Positions 49,722-62,159 of a stretch of 64,000 nucleotides of DNA are shown piece after piece; the first letter of the stretch is position 1, and each line of letters opens with the position of its first letter. This stretch comes from Plasmodiophora brassicae. Its lineage: Eukaryota > Endomyxa: Phytomyxea > Phytomyxea > Plasmodiophorida. The notes under the pieces were generated by a model. It saw only the letters and a program-made list of their open reading frames with translations, searched no databases and was not told the DNA's origin. A program made the position numbers and the translations under genes. Location: the NCBI GenBank assembly GCA_036867785.1, contig CP145423.1, positions 62,001-126,000 of the forward strand, read 5' to 3'.

Positions 49722-52700
49722 ATGGGGAACGACCTCAGCGTCGAGGCCAAGACGGTCATTAAGAAGGTCCTCGACCTGCGCAAGGACGACTCCAACTGGA
49801 GGCCGTACGTTTGTCGCTTGAGCGGGCGATCCCGCGCGGGCCCTGGTCTGACCCCGGTTCCGTTCGGCAGGGTGATCGAGGAGTTCAACCGGGTCGTGCC
49901 GCCCGACTTCTCGACGAAGAAGTTCGACGATAGGCGGATCGTCGACCTGGTCCTGACGCTGCTGCAGACGCAGCTGAAGGACGCGCATGGCGACGCACGC
50001 GGCATTACGAACCTGCTGGAGGCGTCCCGTCGCCTGCTGAAATTCAAGGGGCTGTACAAGACCATCCCGGTCGGCGGCAAGACCAGCATCCTGCCATGGA
50101 TACAGTGCCTGCAGCACGAAGCACCCGAGGTACGCGTTCTGCATCGTCGTCCCCCACCCACCGTGTAACGTCGACCGCCCGGCTGTGCAGATCGTGGAAG
50201 CATCGTTGAACGTGATGCGGAACTTTGTCGAGTACACGGGCCTGGAGACGAAGGACGACGTCAAGGTGGCGATCGAGTCGCAGGCGCGCGATCTGCTGTT
50301 CCAGTCCAAAGGGTACCAGGTCCTGGTCGACGTCCTGCAGCGGTTCGCGGCGACCCAGCACTGGGTCATCGTCGCCGGCACGTTGCGCATCTTGACGATC
50401 ACGCTGCTGAACGGGGCCCGGTCCACGCCCGCGGACGTGGTCGCCCCGATCGTCGCCTCGCTGCAGAAGATCGTCGGCCCGCTGCTCGACCTGTCGTACG
50501 ACCCGAACCCCGACATCTGCTACTTTGGCATCCTGACCGTAAGTAGCGCCCGACACAACCCTTCTTATCGTTGGCGCCGCTGATCGCGCGCGCCGCGCTC
50601 CTGTGCCCTAGGTGCAAGCGGTCATGATGCACAGCGACCCGAAGGCGACCAGGTCGATCCAGAACCAGGCGCTGTCGAGCGGGTGCCTGCTGAGACACTT
50701 CCACCTGTCGGTCAGCGGCGAACGGGCGCTGCAGGAGCAGAGGCAGATCGGGCCGAACGCCAAGGCGATCGTGCTGGAGAGCCGCAACCTGATCGGGTTG
50801 CTCAGCGACGGCCACACGAAGGCGACGGAAACGCTGCAGCGTTGCCTGCCGAACCACCTGCTGAAGCACCTGTGCGAGAACCACCCGTACCCGAAGGTGT
50901 TCAACTTCGTCAAGGTGCGGTCGGGGCTGACGACGACGGACGCGACCTGGCAGCGATACCAGAAAGGGACGCACCGGGCGAACTGGATCGCCGTCTTCGC
51001 CGAGCTGGACAAGGAGCACAGCCTGCCGCACCTGATCTGGAACGACACGACCCGGAAGGAGCTGCTGGAGACGCTGCACCTGGAGATCGTCGAGCTGGAG
51101 CACCAGAAGAAGCGGAACCCGGCCGCCGAATGGGACTACGAGGGGTTCGAGCCCCGCTACGCCAGCGTCGAGGCCGAGCTCCAGGTCCACGGGTACTACC
51201 TGCGCATGCTGATCGCCACGCTCAACGACCCGAAGTCGACGTACGAGATCAACCAGAAGGACCTGGTCGTCCTGATCAACCACCTGTACAACCACGCCGT
51301 CATCGAGGACAAACCCGCCTGGAAGCTCGCCTGCCTGCGCTGCATGTCGGCCCTGTACAAACGGTACTCACAGGTCAGTGTACTGCTGCTGCTGCTGCTG
51401 TTGTTGTTCGGTGCCGTGTCTCACCGGGCACACCCAGGTCCTGCTTGACTTTGAGCCGCTGGCCTACCTGGTCTGGCTGATGACGCCGAAGCACACCCGA
51501 CCGCTCTGGTACGAGGAGCGCTAGCCGCGTCGACGGCAGCACCCTAACGGCTGCTGGCTGCGCGTTGACAGGCGGGACCATATCCTGGACTTCTTCCGGG
51601 ACCTGCTGCACCATCAGCCGAACGCGCGACGGTTCATGCAGGCGGACGGGTGCCGGCACATTGTCACGTACATGTGCCAGGTGCACAGCGGCCCGGCCAA
51701 GTACCTGCACGTACGGCCGGGGGGTGCCGCGTCGCCGACGATCGCGATCTGACCCGATGCCCAGGGCCGTCACATGACGCTGGAGCCGCTGTACGCCGTG
51801 CCGATCAAGGCGACCTCGTCCGGGCACCTGGAGCCGGCGGGCGGCGGCGGCGACGACGACGCCGGCGGCGTCGGCGACCCGAACGAATTCGGCCCGCTGC
51901 CCGAGCCGCTGAGCAACGGCGCCCTGGCCGACATCTGCATCGACCTGCTGAAGCTGCTGCTGAGCCGCGTGCCGCGCCTCTGCAAGTCGATCACGAAGAC
52001 GACCGAGTTCCAGTACATCCTCCAGTTCCTGCTGTCGCCCGACACGGCCCAGGCCGTGCGCATCATGCCCGTCATCACACAGGTACGACGCCGCCGCCGG
52101 CCGCAGACGTGTGTGGGAGGACGTACGCGCGCGCTGACCACCTGTGCCCCGTTGTCGCAGCTGTCGTCGGGGTCGGTGAGCGCCCAGTCGACGCTGTCGC
52201 AGCGAGGCGCCGTTCTGTTCGCGCTGTGCGCCATCGGCGACCGGACCGACCTGTCCATCATCCAGTTCCTGCAGACGTTCCACGCGAAGCAGGCGGACGA
52301 CACGATCGAGTACGGCGTCAGCGCGCTGACCCCGTTCCTGCCGTTCCCCATGGTGCGCTACTTGCAACTTCAGACGTAGGCGCCCCTCGTCGTCGTCGTC
52401 GTCGTCAGCGGTTGCTGAGCGCAGTGGCGCAGGGCGGAACGCTTCCTGGAGGTGTTCGACGGCCAGGCCGACCAGGCGGACCTGATCTGGTCGCCGGCGC
52501 TGCGAGCGCGCCTGCTGGACTCGGTGCGCAGCGACGTGCGCCCGTTCTGCGACCAGCTGCGCGAGCGCCCGATGGCCCTGTACACGTACGCGAGGCCGAC
52601 GACCGTGGTGTACCCGGAGCTGGCCGACGAGGTGTGCTGCGGCGGCATCTACCTGCGCAACCTGGTCATCGACCCGACGTTCGCCGTCGCCGACCCCGTC

Positions 52701-55700
52701 TTCATGGTGAACGGGTTCGTCGGCGCCATGAAGGCAGGCCTGAAGGACGCCGACCTGGACCTGCTGCTGCAGTCGCAGATCATCGCCGTCGAGCGCTTCC
52801 CCGACCTGTCCGACTGCAGGACGTACCCGGCGTTCGTCGAGCTGCTGCGCGTGCTGACCCGCGAGATCCGACAGGTGCGTATTCGTAGTGCCGGATTGGC
52901 TTCATGAGGCGGGCTGACGCTCCGCGCGCGCGCAGGACATCGACCTGCGCCTGGTGGAGAAGGCCGCCGACCTGATGCACCGCCTGCTGACGCTGCCGAA
53001 CAGCCTGAACCTGGCGTCCTGCCTGCAGCACGACGCGTTCGTCGGCACGTCGCAGAGCCTGCTGAACACGGTGCAACTCGAGTCGGCCGACGGCAAGACG
53101 GACGGGCTCCTGCAGAAGCTGCTGCGCATCATGCACATCCTGGCGTTCGCCAACGACGAAGTAGGGCGGCGTGTGTGTGTGTGTGTCGGTGCGCATCGTG
53201 ACGCTGAACGATGTCGGCCAGGCGTTCCTGACGGTGCACGAGAACCCGCAGGTCATCGTGGAACTCGTCGCGCTGATCGCGGGCCCCTACGCCCAGGACC
53301 ATGCCGACATCGCTGTCGAGGCCGTCCGCCTGTTCAAGCTCCTCGCCGAGGCGTCGGTGACCTGTCGCGACCTGCTGACGAGGTTGGCGCGCGCTCTCCG
53401 GCGCCGATGCGGGTTGCTGACCGCTGTGCCCACCCCCACCACCCAGCGGCGCGATCGTCAACCTGCTCAACCTTGCCGTGTTCTTCGACGAGCACGGCGA
53501 CCTGGCCAAGGAGGCCACCGGCGCGCTCGTGTCCCTGTCGGGGGTGCAGAACCCGCCCGATCTAGTCGACCAGGACATTCGGTCTGCCGTGCTCGCGTGT
53601 GTCACCAGCCTGCGCCCTGCTGACGCGTCGTCCGCCGTCGCAGGCGCGTTCTACGCGGGTTGCTGACGTCTGGCCTGCACGTGCGCCTGGGCAAACCGGA
53701 CAAGTTCGCCCACGATTGCCGGGCGGCCTTCTACCAGCCGTGCCTGATCTGGGGCAACCAGCAGAGGAAGGAGCTGCAGGACTACCTGAAGAAGCAGTCG
53801 GAGCTGATCGGCAAGGCGCACACGTGGGAGTGCTACGCGCCCGACAAGTTCAAGTTCGAGTTCACCGGGCTGAACACCGAGATCCAGGTCGGCGACGTCT
53901 ACCTGAAACTGTACAACCTGCAGGAGGTCGGCTACCCCTCGATGTGTGTGTGTGTGTGTGCCGGTGCCCGCGTTCTGAACGACGACGTCCAGGATTTCGT
54001 GATCCCCAACGAGCCGGCCGTCTTCCTCGTCGAGCTCGTCGAGTACCTGAAGGCCCGCGCCATGAGCCTGGTCACAGACGGGCAATCGGCGATGGCGCTG
54101 GTCTGCGAGCAGGTCTCCACAACCGCCGCGTCCATCAAGCGCCTGCTGAAAGACTCGCCGGCGCTGATGAACTCGGAGCCGAAAGACAGGCTGGTACCGC
54201 GGCCGCGCCGACGTCGTTCCCCGCGACAACGTCGATGCTGAGCGATCGCTGACGCAGGTGGCCGTCGTCAACGGTCTGTTCGACTCGTTGAACCCGATGG
54301 TGATGCATACGGCGCTGCTGGTGATCGACGCGCTGGCGCAGAGCCCGGCGAGCTTCTCGCTGACGACGCAGTACGCGTTCGTCCTGCACCGCGTCGTCAA
54401 CTTCAGGCGCAAGGCGATCGGCGAGTACCCCAGCCTCGAGTTCACGCTGCGCATCCTGCACAACCTGTGCACGAAGGATTCCGAGGTCGTCGACGCCTTC
54501 TTCGACGACGGCTTCCTGATCTCGATCATGTACGTAGCTGTCGTGCGGCGACCCACCCGCTTGCAGGTTGCCGCCCTGACGATGAACGTTCGCCCAGGTA
54601 CATTTTCGCGGAGAGTGGCAAGGAGATCCCCCAGACGCGTCGGCAGTGCACGGCGATCTTCGGGACGCTGGTCAACGACCCGCGTAAGGGCGAGGCCTAC
54701 ATGGAAATGCTGACGCACCTGCTGGCGCCGACCTTCAGGGAGCACCTGCTGAAGGGCAGCGAGAACCCGAACGCCCTACTGGAATTCTACGACGACGTCA
54801 GTCACGATCGCGTGTCTCGGGTTGCCTAGCGTGTCGGGTCTACAGCAGCGGCTCGCATAGGACCACGATACGCCCGTCGTGTTCTGGACCGAAGGGTGCC
54901 GTCAGGATCTGGCCTGTTTCCTGAAACAGGAGCTCGAGAGCATCCTGGAACACCAACGCGTAATGACCTGTCGCTGCGCCTGGTAGTACGCCATGTCGTA
55001 CGTCTGACGCGCCGTCCGTCGTGCAGGAGGCGTTGAAGGCGGGCGTGAACTCCCCGCCCTACCAATGGAACTGGGCCTCCATCCCGGAACGATTCAGCCA
55101 GAAGACGCTGGGCGCCCAGCTCTACATCGACGGCATCTACATCAACGCGTTCAACGCCAACCCGTACTTCCAGGTCAAGCCGGACAGGTACGGCCAGACG
55201 CCCCCGCCCCCCGTCCTGTCGTCGTTACTGATGGGCCGTGTCCCCAGGTTCTTCGTCAAACTCGTCGAGGCGCTGTACGGCGTCTTCTCCGAGTACGAAT
55301 CGTTCCGCGACGACAAGCAGACCGAATGGGTCAACCGCTCCGTCGCGAACCTACTGGTGACGACCGAGTGGAACGTGGCACCCCGTTCGTCGGCGTTGCT
55401 GATGCCGCGTGCAGGCGCTCTGGGAGGCGGTGCTGAACCTGCTGACGAACCTGCCCCACCTGCAGGACCGCTGCGTCGACTACCTCGACTACGTGTTCGG
55501 GTACTTCCACCCGTCGGTCGACGTCGAGCTCCAGCTCGTCGCCCTGCGCGTCACCTGCATCCTGGCGACCAACGCGCTCTGTGCCGAGAACATTGCCAAG
55601 TTCCGTCTGGTCAAGAACCTCCTCCCGCTGCTGGGCACCCTGCGCGATCGAGGTTCCATTCCTCAGGTACAGGACACGGGGCCCGCCTCTGTCGACGTTC

Positions 55701-56319
55701 GTGAGCGTTCGGCTGACAACGCACGCGGCAGATCCTGTCCTTCCTGCTGGACGTCATCCGTCGATCGTCGCCGGTGGTGGCCCAGATCCGGTCGACGGGC
55801 GGCATCATCATGCTGCTGAACGTGATCCTGGACAAGACGCAGCGGCGGGAGGACCGCGAGAACGCCGCCATGATCGTGTCGGCCATGGTCCAGGACAACG
55901 TGTACGGGATCAGCATCGCCGACTACGTCGCCTTCATCCTGACCGACAAGTTCCGCACCATCTTCCAGTCGCGCCCGTCCAAGTTCATCGACTTTGTCGA
56001 CGCCGACCACACGAGCAGCGTCGACTCCCGCATCTGGAACGGCAAGACGCGCCAGGCCATCACGACGCTGCTCAAGTCGCAGACGGATGAGCTGTCGACC
56101 GCCATGTGGTTCTGGGACGGCGTCTCCGACGTCTGGGACGTGAACCTGCTGGCCTCCGTCTGGGACGACGTCATCGTCAAGCCCAAATCGGTGCCCGTCT
56201 CGATGGCCACCGGCGGCGACCTGCTGCCGCCAAAGGTCGACGACCAGCCGCTGGACGCGTCCAAGGTGCCCAGCACCGCCATGCCGTTGCCGGCGTCCAC
56301 CAAACCGGAAGGACAATGA
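49722..56319 (+). CDS. RME8: RME-8 / DNAJC13 / GRV2 homologue lacking the J domain
   Basis: Twenty-one exons join in frame to 1,774 residues: 49722-49804, 49871-50129, 50191-50538, 50612-51373, 51438-51508, 51572-51710, 51765-52082, 52161-52352, 52425-52874, 52936-53160, 53222-53382, 53447-53581, 53644-53926, 53993-54193, 54258-54529, 54598-54796, 54861-54959, 55027-55187, 55248-55374, 55415-55666 and 55732-56319. Introns are 40-78 nt. The armadillo-like chain carries RME-8's IWN repeats: LIWNDTTRKEL (~371), LIWSPALRARL (~745), LIWGNQQRKEL (~1082) and a weaker VVFWTEGCRQDL (~1374). Each is followed by a YLR or YLK strand (GYYLRML, GIYLRNL, DVYLKLY). RME-8 recruits Hsc70 to endosomes through its J domain to control sorting. 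Here the region after IWN2 passes directly into the post-J helix, and no HPD motif exists. The N-terminal PH-like and GYF-like parts were also not found. Confidence 0.92.
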
Positions 56320-56507
56320 ACGAACTTAACTAAACAGGCAAGCGCGCAATCAGAGTACCCGTCCGCCCCCTGAACCACACAACGATGGATGATAAACGCA
56401 GCCTGGCCCGTCTTCATTGCACAATCAGCTGGTCGGCTCCTCGACCTTCCTCGTCTTGTCCTCGCTCATATTTACCTTCACTAACCGGACGGCGCCGAGC
56501 GTGCGCT

Positions 56508-57294
56508 CTACATCGGGACGTTTACCGAGCGGCAGCGCCCCACATGGAAGGCGGACGCGGTCATACCTGGGAGCTCCTCGGGCGTCAGCCCCTCCAGCGT
56601 GAAGCCGAGGTCGATGATGAGCTTGGCGGCGGCGCCCTCGACGTAGCCGTAGATGAACTTTGCGACGCGACTGGAAAACACATTGATGTCGACCTCGACC
56701 TGCACGTCAGGACGCGGTCAGCACGTCGTCGCGCAGCGTCCATCGGGACCCAACCAGGTTGTCGCTGCGGAAGAACTGGCAGGACAGCTTGTTGGCGATG
56801 ATGGTCGGGCGGTTCAGGTTGACGCCGGGCACGCTGAAGTTCTCGATGCGCGGTATGAGCTTCAGGCGGTGGCCACGATCGTCGTCGCTCCATTCGGTGC
56901 CGAAGAACCGGTCGAGCAGCTTGCCGGCCTCGATGCGTTCGTTGGCCGGGCGGTCCGTCTCGACGTACGTCAGGACCAGGTACCGCGGGTGCACCTGGAA
57001 GACGACGACGAGCATCCGGCGCTGATCCTTGCAGACCTCCCGCAGGTAGTACGCGTACGAGTCCGGGCGCTTCGAGAAGTGATCGATCTTCAGCGAGTTC
57101 TTGCTGCCGGTGACCAGGACGATATCGGCGTCGACCAGCGTCATGAGCGACGCGTCCGAGTCCACCTTGACCTTATCGGTGACGTACGTCTTGGAGCGGA
57201 CCTCGAACGGGACGGCGGGCTCCGACCAGGAATGATCGCCGGTGCCCTTGACGAAGACGCGGGGCGGGGCGTCGCTGGCGAACGACACCGCCAT
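56508..57294 (-). CDS. EDR2 C-terminal (DUF1336) domain protein
   Basis: Two exons, 57294-56755 and 56699-56508, joined in phase 0 across a 55-nt intron (GTTGGG donor, GTGCAG acceptor), give 243 residues. The chain is essentially one EDR2-C domain: HSWSEPAVPFEVRSKTYVTD, VFQVHPRYLVLTYVETD, HRLKLIPRIENFSVPGVN, IIANKLSCQFFRSDN, then VEVDINVFSSRVAKFIYGYV and LIIDLGFTLEG. In plant EDR2 this domain follows PH and START domains; here it stands alone, as in many algae and protists. It is a probable lipid or membrane-linked regulator; biochemistry unknown. It converges on RME-8, whose stop is 190 bp away. Confidence 0.92.
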
Positions 57295-58342
57295 GATCGG
57301 TCGCCGCTAGACGAGCGCGCGCGCGCGCGTGTGCCAGTAATATGCTCTGAAATCGCGGGTCAGAGTGCCCCGTGACGCATGCGCGGCCACCGCCAGAGCG
57401 CCCCCCACAGACCCGACGGTCGATGCGTCTCGCCCGTCGTCGCTGTGATGATGCGGAACGGTGCCCCTTCCCGGGCTCCGGACTGGATCTGACGCCTGGG
57501 CGCGACCGTTTTTGTTGCGGGGACGACAACAAATGGCGACACGTCATCAGCCCCGTTTTTGTTGGCGTTTTGGTGTACGTGATCTGGTCTAGGTTCGTCG
57601 ACAGACCCGGGCCACCGCCAACAACAAAGGAACCCTTGACAGGGGCGGGAAATTTGAGCGGCAACTGGGCCGTTTGCCTTGGCACATGTGCCGCACGATT
57701 CGTCTCATTTCGCGAGGAACGTATATTCAGTAGATTGGTCCGGTTGGTTATGGTACGGGTCGGTAAGTCAAATTGAAGTCCGTGGAAGTGCGCAACATGC
57801 CGCGCGCGGACTCATTTAGCGCGACGGCCGACTTGCGTTTGAGTCACGCTCTGACTGGGCGAGTCGGTCCACGCGCCGCGCGACTGCCCATTTCGAATTG
57901 TGAATCACCGGCTCGCGAGGCGTCTCGTACGTCTTGACGACCAGGTTGTGGACACAGCTCTGAGCACTCTTAGCCGCTCTGTCGATCCTCTGGCTCGCAT
58001 GCTATGTAGAATCGGGACACTGGTGCGACCTCGAGTCCGCAGAGTGCCTCAGATCCGCAATCATAGGGCGCCCCGCACATATACCGCGCCGCACTGCCGT
58101 ACGGCGTCCGTGGCGCACCAATCCCATTTGCATCATTCTGCTATCTGGTCTTGTCTCGTCTTGTCCGTGTCCTGCGTGCTAATCGCTAGTTTTACGAATA
58201 GCGTTTGAAGACGCTCGCGACCGCCTCAGAGTCGAAACGGGTGAAACGCAGACTCACAGGCCGACAGTCCTGTCAGCCCGCCATTGTGTCTCCGTCATAG
58301 CTACGCCGTCACAATACGTCCGCTGAAAGAGGTGGGTATTAC
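57295..58342. other. No firmly supported gene
   Basis: About 1 kb. A plus-strand frame at 57372-57776 has one hydrophobic stretch (VISPVFVGVLVYVIW) but is otherwise unconvincing. A TGAGTCA heptamer at 57840-57846 lies ~550 bp from the nearest start and is probably chance. Confidence 0.3.
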
Positions 58343-58811
58343 CGCAGCGAATGCCACTGGGATCTGCAACGGCAGGAGCATGACCTTTCCTCAAATATCA
58401 GTCGGGCACAATTCATGACCGCATGCAGGCCGCAGCTGATGACGCCATCTTCCTGCCGGCTGATCGAGACAGGACGGCCCTCCAGCGTCCAGTCTTTCTC
58501 CTGCGTACGTTCCTGACACAGGAGCAACTTCTCGCGCCACGACCCTCCCGTACTCCTTATCATCTGCGCGTCGTTCAGCGAATCACGCAGGGCACAGTTG
58601 AGAGCGTCGTGGCGCGAGATGTTGCAGCTGTGACAGAAACATAGGTGAACGACTGAAACGCTGGAGGAACATCGATCCTGTCCTAGTCAACCAGCAGGGA
58701 GACACTGTCGGCTGCGCCGCGCATGCGATCATCAACTGTGCCCGCCTTGTCTTTGAGTAAAGGTCAAGTTCCTGCCGCAATGACGTCGCAGATCCCAGTG
58801 ACGTTCGCTGG
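58343..58811. repeat. Inverted duplication with Ulp1/C48-like coding remnants
   Basis: 58343-58549 and 58601-58811 are reverse-complement copies (~208 bp, moderately diverged) around a ~50-bp spacer. The left arm, read on the minus strand, encodes RQEDGVISCGLHAVMNCARL; the right arm, read on the plus strand, encodes NQQGDTVGCAAHAIINCARL. Both resemble the Gln-Asp-Cys end of Ulp1/C48-type cysteine peptidases. Only C-terminal parts are present, and the right copy stops after LVFE. They may be remnants of a host SUMO/ubiquitin-like protease or of a transposable element; too little remains to decide. Confidence 0.55.
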
Positions 58812-59990
58812 GCAATTAGTCAACTACCCACCTCCTTGAGCGGATGTATTTCGACGGGAGGTGGCCAATGGGCTATGACGCAGACACAATGGCGGTGGGT
58901 CCTCAGGCATACTTCTATTGTTACTGTGTCTGATTGACAGGTCTGTAGGCCTAGTGCAACTATCAGGAAAGAGCGGGAAGCAGTCCGAGAGGTACCTCAG
59001 ATCTCAGGGCATCGTTGCGGCCATTCACTGAAACCCAGCCTGGTCTGACATGTGTTGCTTTCCCTGTAGGACCATGGGCGGACAAACAAGTGTGCTGTAT
59101 TACAATCGGCGACGGCGTCGACATCCCGAGCAGCGTACCGTACCGTACGCGCCCTCGAACCAAACGGGGGAGCAGGACGGGAACGTCAAGCAGCGCTGCC
59201 GTGAACATGTCCCTATCATACTGGCGGTCGCGTAAGTACAGGAATGACGCCTTGATGACGTCATGACGGGACCATGAGTCTGCTGTACGCACGTACGTGC
59301 ACTGGCCGGCTGCGTAATGCTGACGACCTGCGGCGGCGACGGCGGCTGCTGGAGTCCTTGGGGCAGCATATTGATATTGCCGGTCGAGCTGATGTTGACC
59401 GGCAATAGGCCGATGCTTTCAAGTAGCGCGCCAATATCCCCGGTCGCGCTGACGTCGCACGACACGCCTGACGGCATATCAAGTCTCCCGTGCACAGCGC
59501 GGCAACGCTCTGGACCAGGCTACCGGCGACTGCTCGAAGCTGGACCAGACCACCCGAGAACGGCGCCTTCGTCTTGGTGCTACGGTGCCTACTTGAGCTG
59601 AGTAGGGAAATACAGTACACGATAGGCATGCCTAGACAGTCGTCTGGTACCATTGGAACTTGCCCATGTGGCCATGTCAGCTGCCGCTGAGTGCATCCCT
59701 GCGAGTCATCAATGGCTGCCATGCACACCTGTGCAAGGACCAGTTGAGTTGCTATAGCCTATACTCGAAATGAGCCGGAGACGGTCTCCGTCGATCGTCT
59801 TGTGCTCCTGAACGCCCACATGCCCAGCGCCTGTCGGATATTATGTGTTTGATTGAGTATTCTGTTCTTGCGCAGGCTCGCTTGCAGGATGTACAATACA
59901 AAGAATGACGCTCAACAATGTAGCATATGGATCGCATTTGTAATGACTAGCTGGCAGCTTGATCACATTTCCTATCCCGGACGGAACGTG
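58812..59990. other. Possible minus-strand hypothetical exons
   Basis: Minus-strand frames at 59292-58963 (VIKASFLYLRDRQYDRDMF) and 59475-59300 (GDIGALLESIGLLPVNISS) read like protein and could be upstream exons of the C48-like segment at 58339-58563, but I could not connect them with matching splice phases. The rest shows nothing. Confidence 0.25.
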
Positions 59991-61313
59991 TCAACCATAA
60001 AAGTGAGCACCCGGGTGGGATGTGTTGCTGGGCGGTAACTGGTTGTAATCTCCTGCAGCAATATTACTTCCAGAGAACAGGACCGGGGCGCCCATGCGAA
60101 TTTCTTGCGCGTGCTCGAGCAGGAACGCACTCTGAGGCAGGCTGGCCTGGCGAGCTAGTTCGAGTGCCGTCCTGTGATACGTTCCTGTTGCGTGGATGTC
60201 GACGCGATGATCCCGAATGAGCATCATGATTACGTCAGGGCAGCTTCCCCAGGTCTGCAAGGCAGCTACCTGCAATGGTGTCCAGTAGGCATCTCCCACG
60301 AGTGCAGGTTCATTAACCAGGATGCTGTTAGATTTCAGCAATTCCGAAACGGCACCGATTTTACATAGCTTGGCGGCTAGTTCGAGCGGTGTCTCCCCGC
60401 CGTTTTCTTGGCGCCCTTTCGTATTGACGTCAATCTCGGGAGTGTTAACCAGCAAACGGATGACGTCAGAACAGTCATTGAGGACCGCCCAGTGGAGCGC
60501 CGTATAGCCATGGCGACCGGGATCATTGATGGCGAGGCCAGGCACATGACGTACAAGCAGGTCGACAACAAATTCATCACCAGAGTACGCTGCGCTGTGC
60601 AGGACGTTGCCGAAGATGGGGTCCCACTCGACACGATTCACCATGTTGATATCACCTCCCATGCGGGCAAGAATTTCGCGAATACGCTTGAATACCGCCT
60701 TCTGTGCAACCGAGCGCCCGTTTACGAACCTTCCCAGCCGGACGAGGCCAACATGGAACCGAAACGCTTTTTCGTCGACGGCTTCCTTCAGCAGACCATA
60801 ACCGGGTTCAGCATTGGCGTCGTCGGGGTGGGAAGCAATTAGAGCGACGCTAAGCGTCCTCATTTGGAGGTTGTGAGCCAACTTAACCAGTGAACAGACC
60901 CGGCCGAAAGAGATTTCGTTTCTGCTCGAAAGCCAGGTCGCGGCCTGGTCAACCTGATATGACGTCATCGCTGTCTATCAGGAGACCATAACGTACGAGC
61001 TTTCGATAAATTGGACGTTTACCTCATAGGTACCCGGACGGTTACCAGAAATGAACTGACGTGTTAGCTCCAAGTCAATCCAGGACAACGTATCCAGGGC
61101 AATGAAGTTATCGTTGATAAGGAGGGCGTATCGAATCATTTCGCGTAGCACAGGAGAATGCCAGGAAGCAGCCTCAACGTCGATGTCGGCTGTGTACAAA
61201 CATTCCTTGGAGCGCAGCTTAAAAGCGTCGGCACTCCCCGCACAGAGAACCGCGAGCACGAGCAGGGGAGATGATGCGACACCAGCGACTCGAACGCGAG
61301 TCCGGGTCGACAT
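59991..61313 (-). CDS. Skp1/BTB-like ankyrin-repeat protein with N-terminal leader
   Basis: Exon 1, 61313-60993, joins exon 2, 60953-59991, in phase 0 across a 39-nt intron, giving 427 residues. After a hydrophobic leader (SSPLLVLAVLCAGSADA) the chain has a Skp1/BTB-like fold: FKLRSKECLYTADIDVEAAS, LREMIRYALL, then past the splice SFGRVCSLVKLAHNLQM, equivalent to Skp1's helix pair. At least four ankyrin repeats follow: NVLHSAAYSGDEFVVDLL, GYTALHWAVLNDCSDVIRLL, GETPLELAAKLCKIGAVSEL, and TPLQVAALQ with VDIHATGTYHRTALELARQ. BTB-ankyrin proteins are usually cullin-3 adaptors in the cytosol; the leader is unexpected. Without the splice, two separate proteins would result. Confidence 0.72.
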
Positions 61314-62159
61314 AGGGCCCTGCGAACGTACGTTTCCCGGGCGGTGGCCAAATGGATGGTGCAAACTGCTGAGGCAGTACGATGGCGAAAACACAATGGC
61401 CGTACCGTACGTGGCGCTCAGCTGCCGTGTCACCGAGCGACGCGGACTAGGAACAGGCCCGGAAACGCATTACCTACGCGTGGTGTGTGCGAGTGCAAAT
61501 TAGGGGGGCCCGGGGCCGTGCACAATAGGCTGTGCCTCGACGAGAAGTTCGGACAGACCGCCAAGTTATAAACGGTAAACGGTATTAAGCGGTTCGTTGG
61601 CAGTTCGAGCAAAACGGTTTAGACCAATGGCTCCTTTCGGAACCTCAACGGGACGCGTGAGCGCGTATCACAACCCTCGCACAGCATGTACTTGGATTGC
61701 CGATGAACGGTTTGATGAAGGTCGCATTGACAGTGCTTACGGCATCGCAGATGCGCTTGGCGCGACCATACACTGGTGCGCTTTGAATTCGGGACCACGC
61801 CACGCCAAAGTGTCACACGCATATATACCTATGCCCACGTACTGCTCACATCAATTCAGTATTACCCACGCGTGGGCGATCGCTATCAGGGACAGACGGA
61901 TACTTGCACCGATGAAGTCGCTTGCGGACAGCTTGCGCAAAGGTCGGGTGCGCTCGGCACCAGGTTACCGTCAGAGGTAACGGCGGCGACATGCGTTGCC
62001 GTCGGTCCCGAATCTCCAGCGGTACGTCGAGAGCAAACATGACGCGCGAGCCGCGAGGCCATCTCCAGCCAATGGTCGCATAGTCCACGCCCTGCACAGC
62101 CACATTGGTAACGATACCTCTTCAGTAGAGAACTTGGAACGGCACGATCACAGGTTTCT
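61314..62159. other. No supported gene
   Basis: About 850 bases. A plus-strand frame at 61627-61980 is open but unremarkable. No element recognised. Confidence 0.35.

Noticed and set aside
50399-52367. Minus-strand ORFs of about 300 codons inside the RME-8 gene
   Set aside because: The plus strand has conserved RME-8 motifs and consistent intron phases. The minus frames are GC-driven shadows.
57840-57846. TGAGTCA heptamer as a regulon site
   Set aside because: It lies about 550 bp from the nearest gene start, the EDR2-C gene, which is not a secreted gene. Chance occurrence is expected at this frequency.
58343-58811. Assigning the C48-like tails to a specific mobile-element family
   Set aside because: Only short C-terminal pieces exist and no other element genes or terminal repeats are visible nearby. 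Host Ulp1-type proteases are equally possible.
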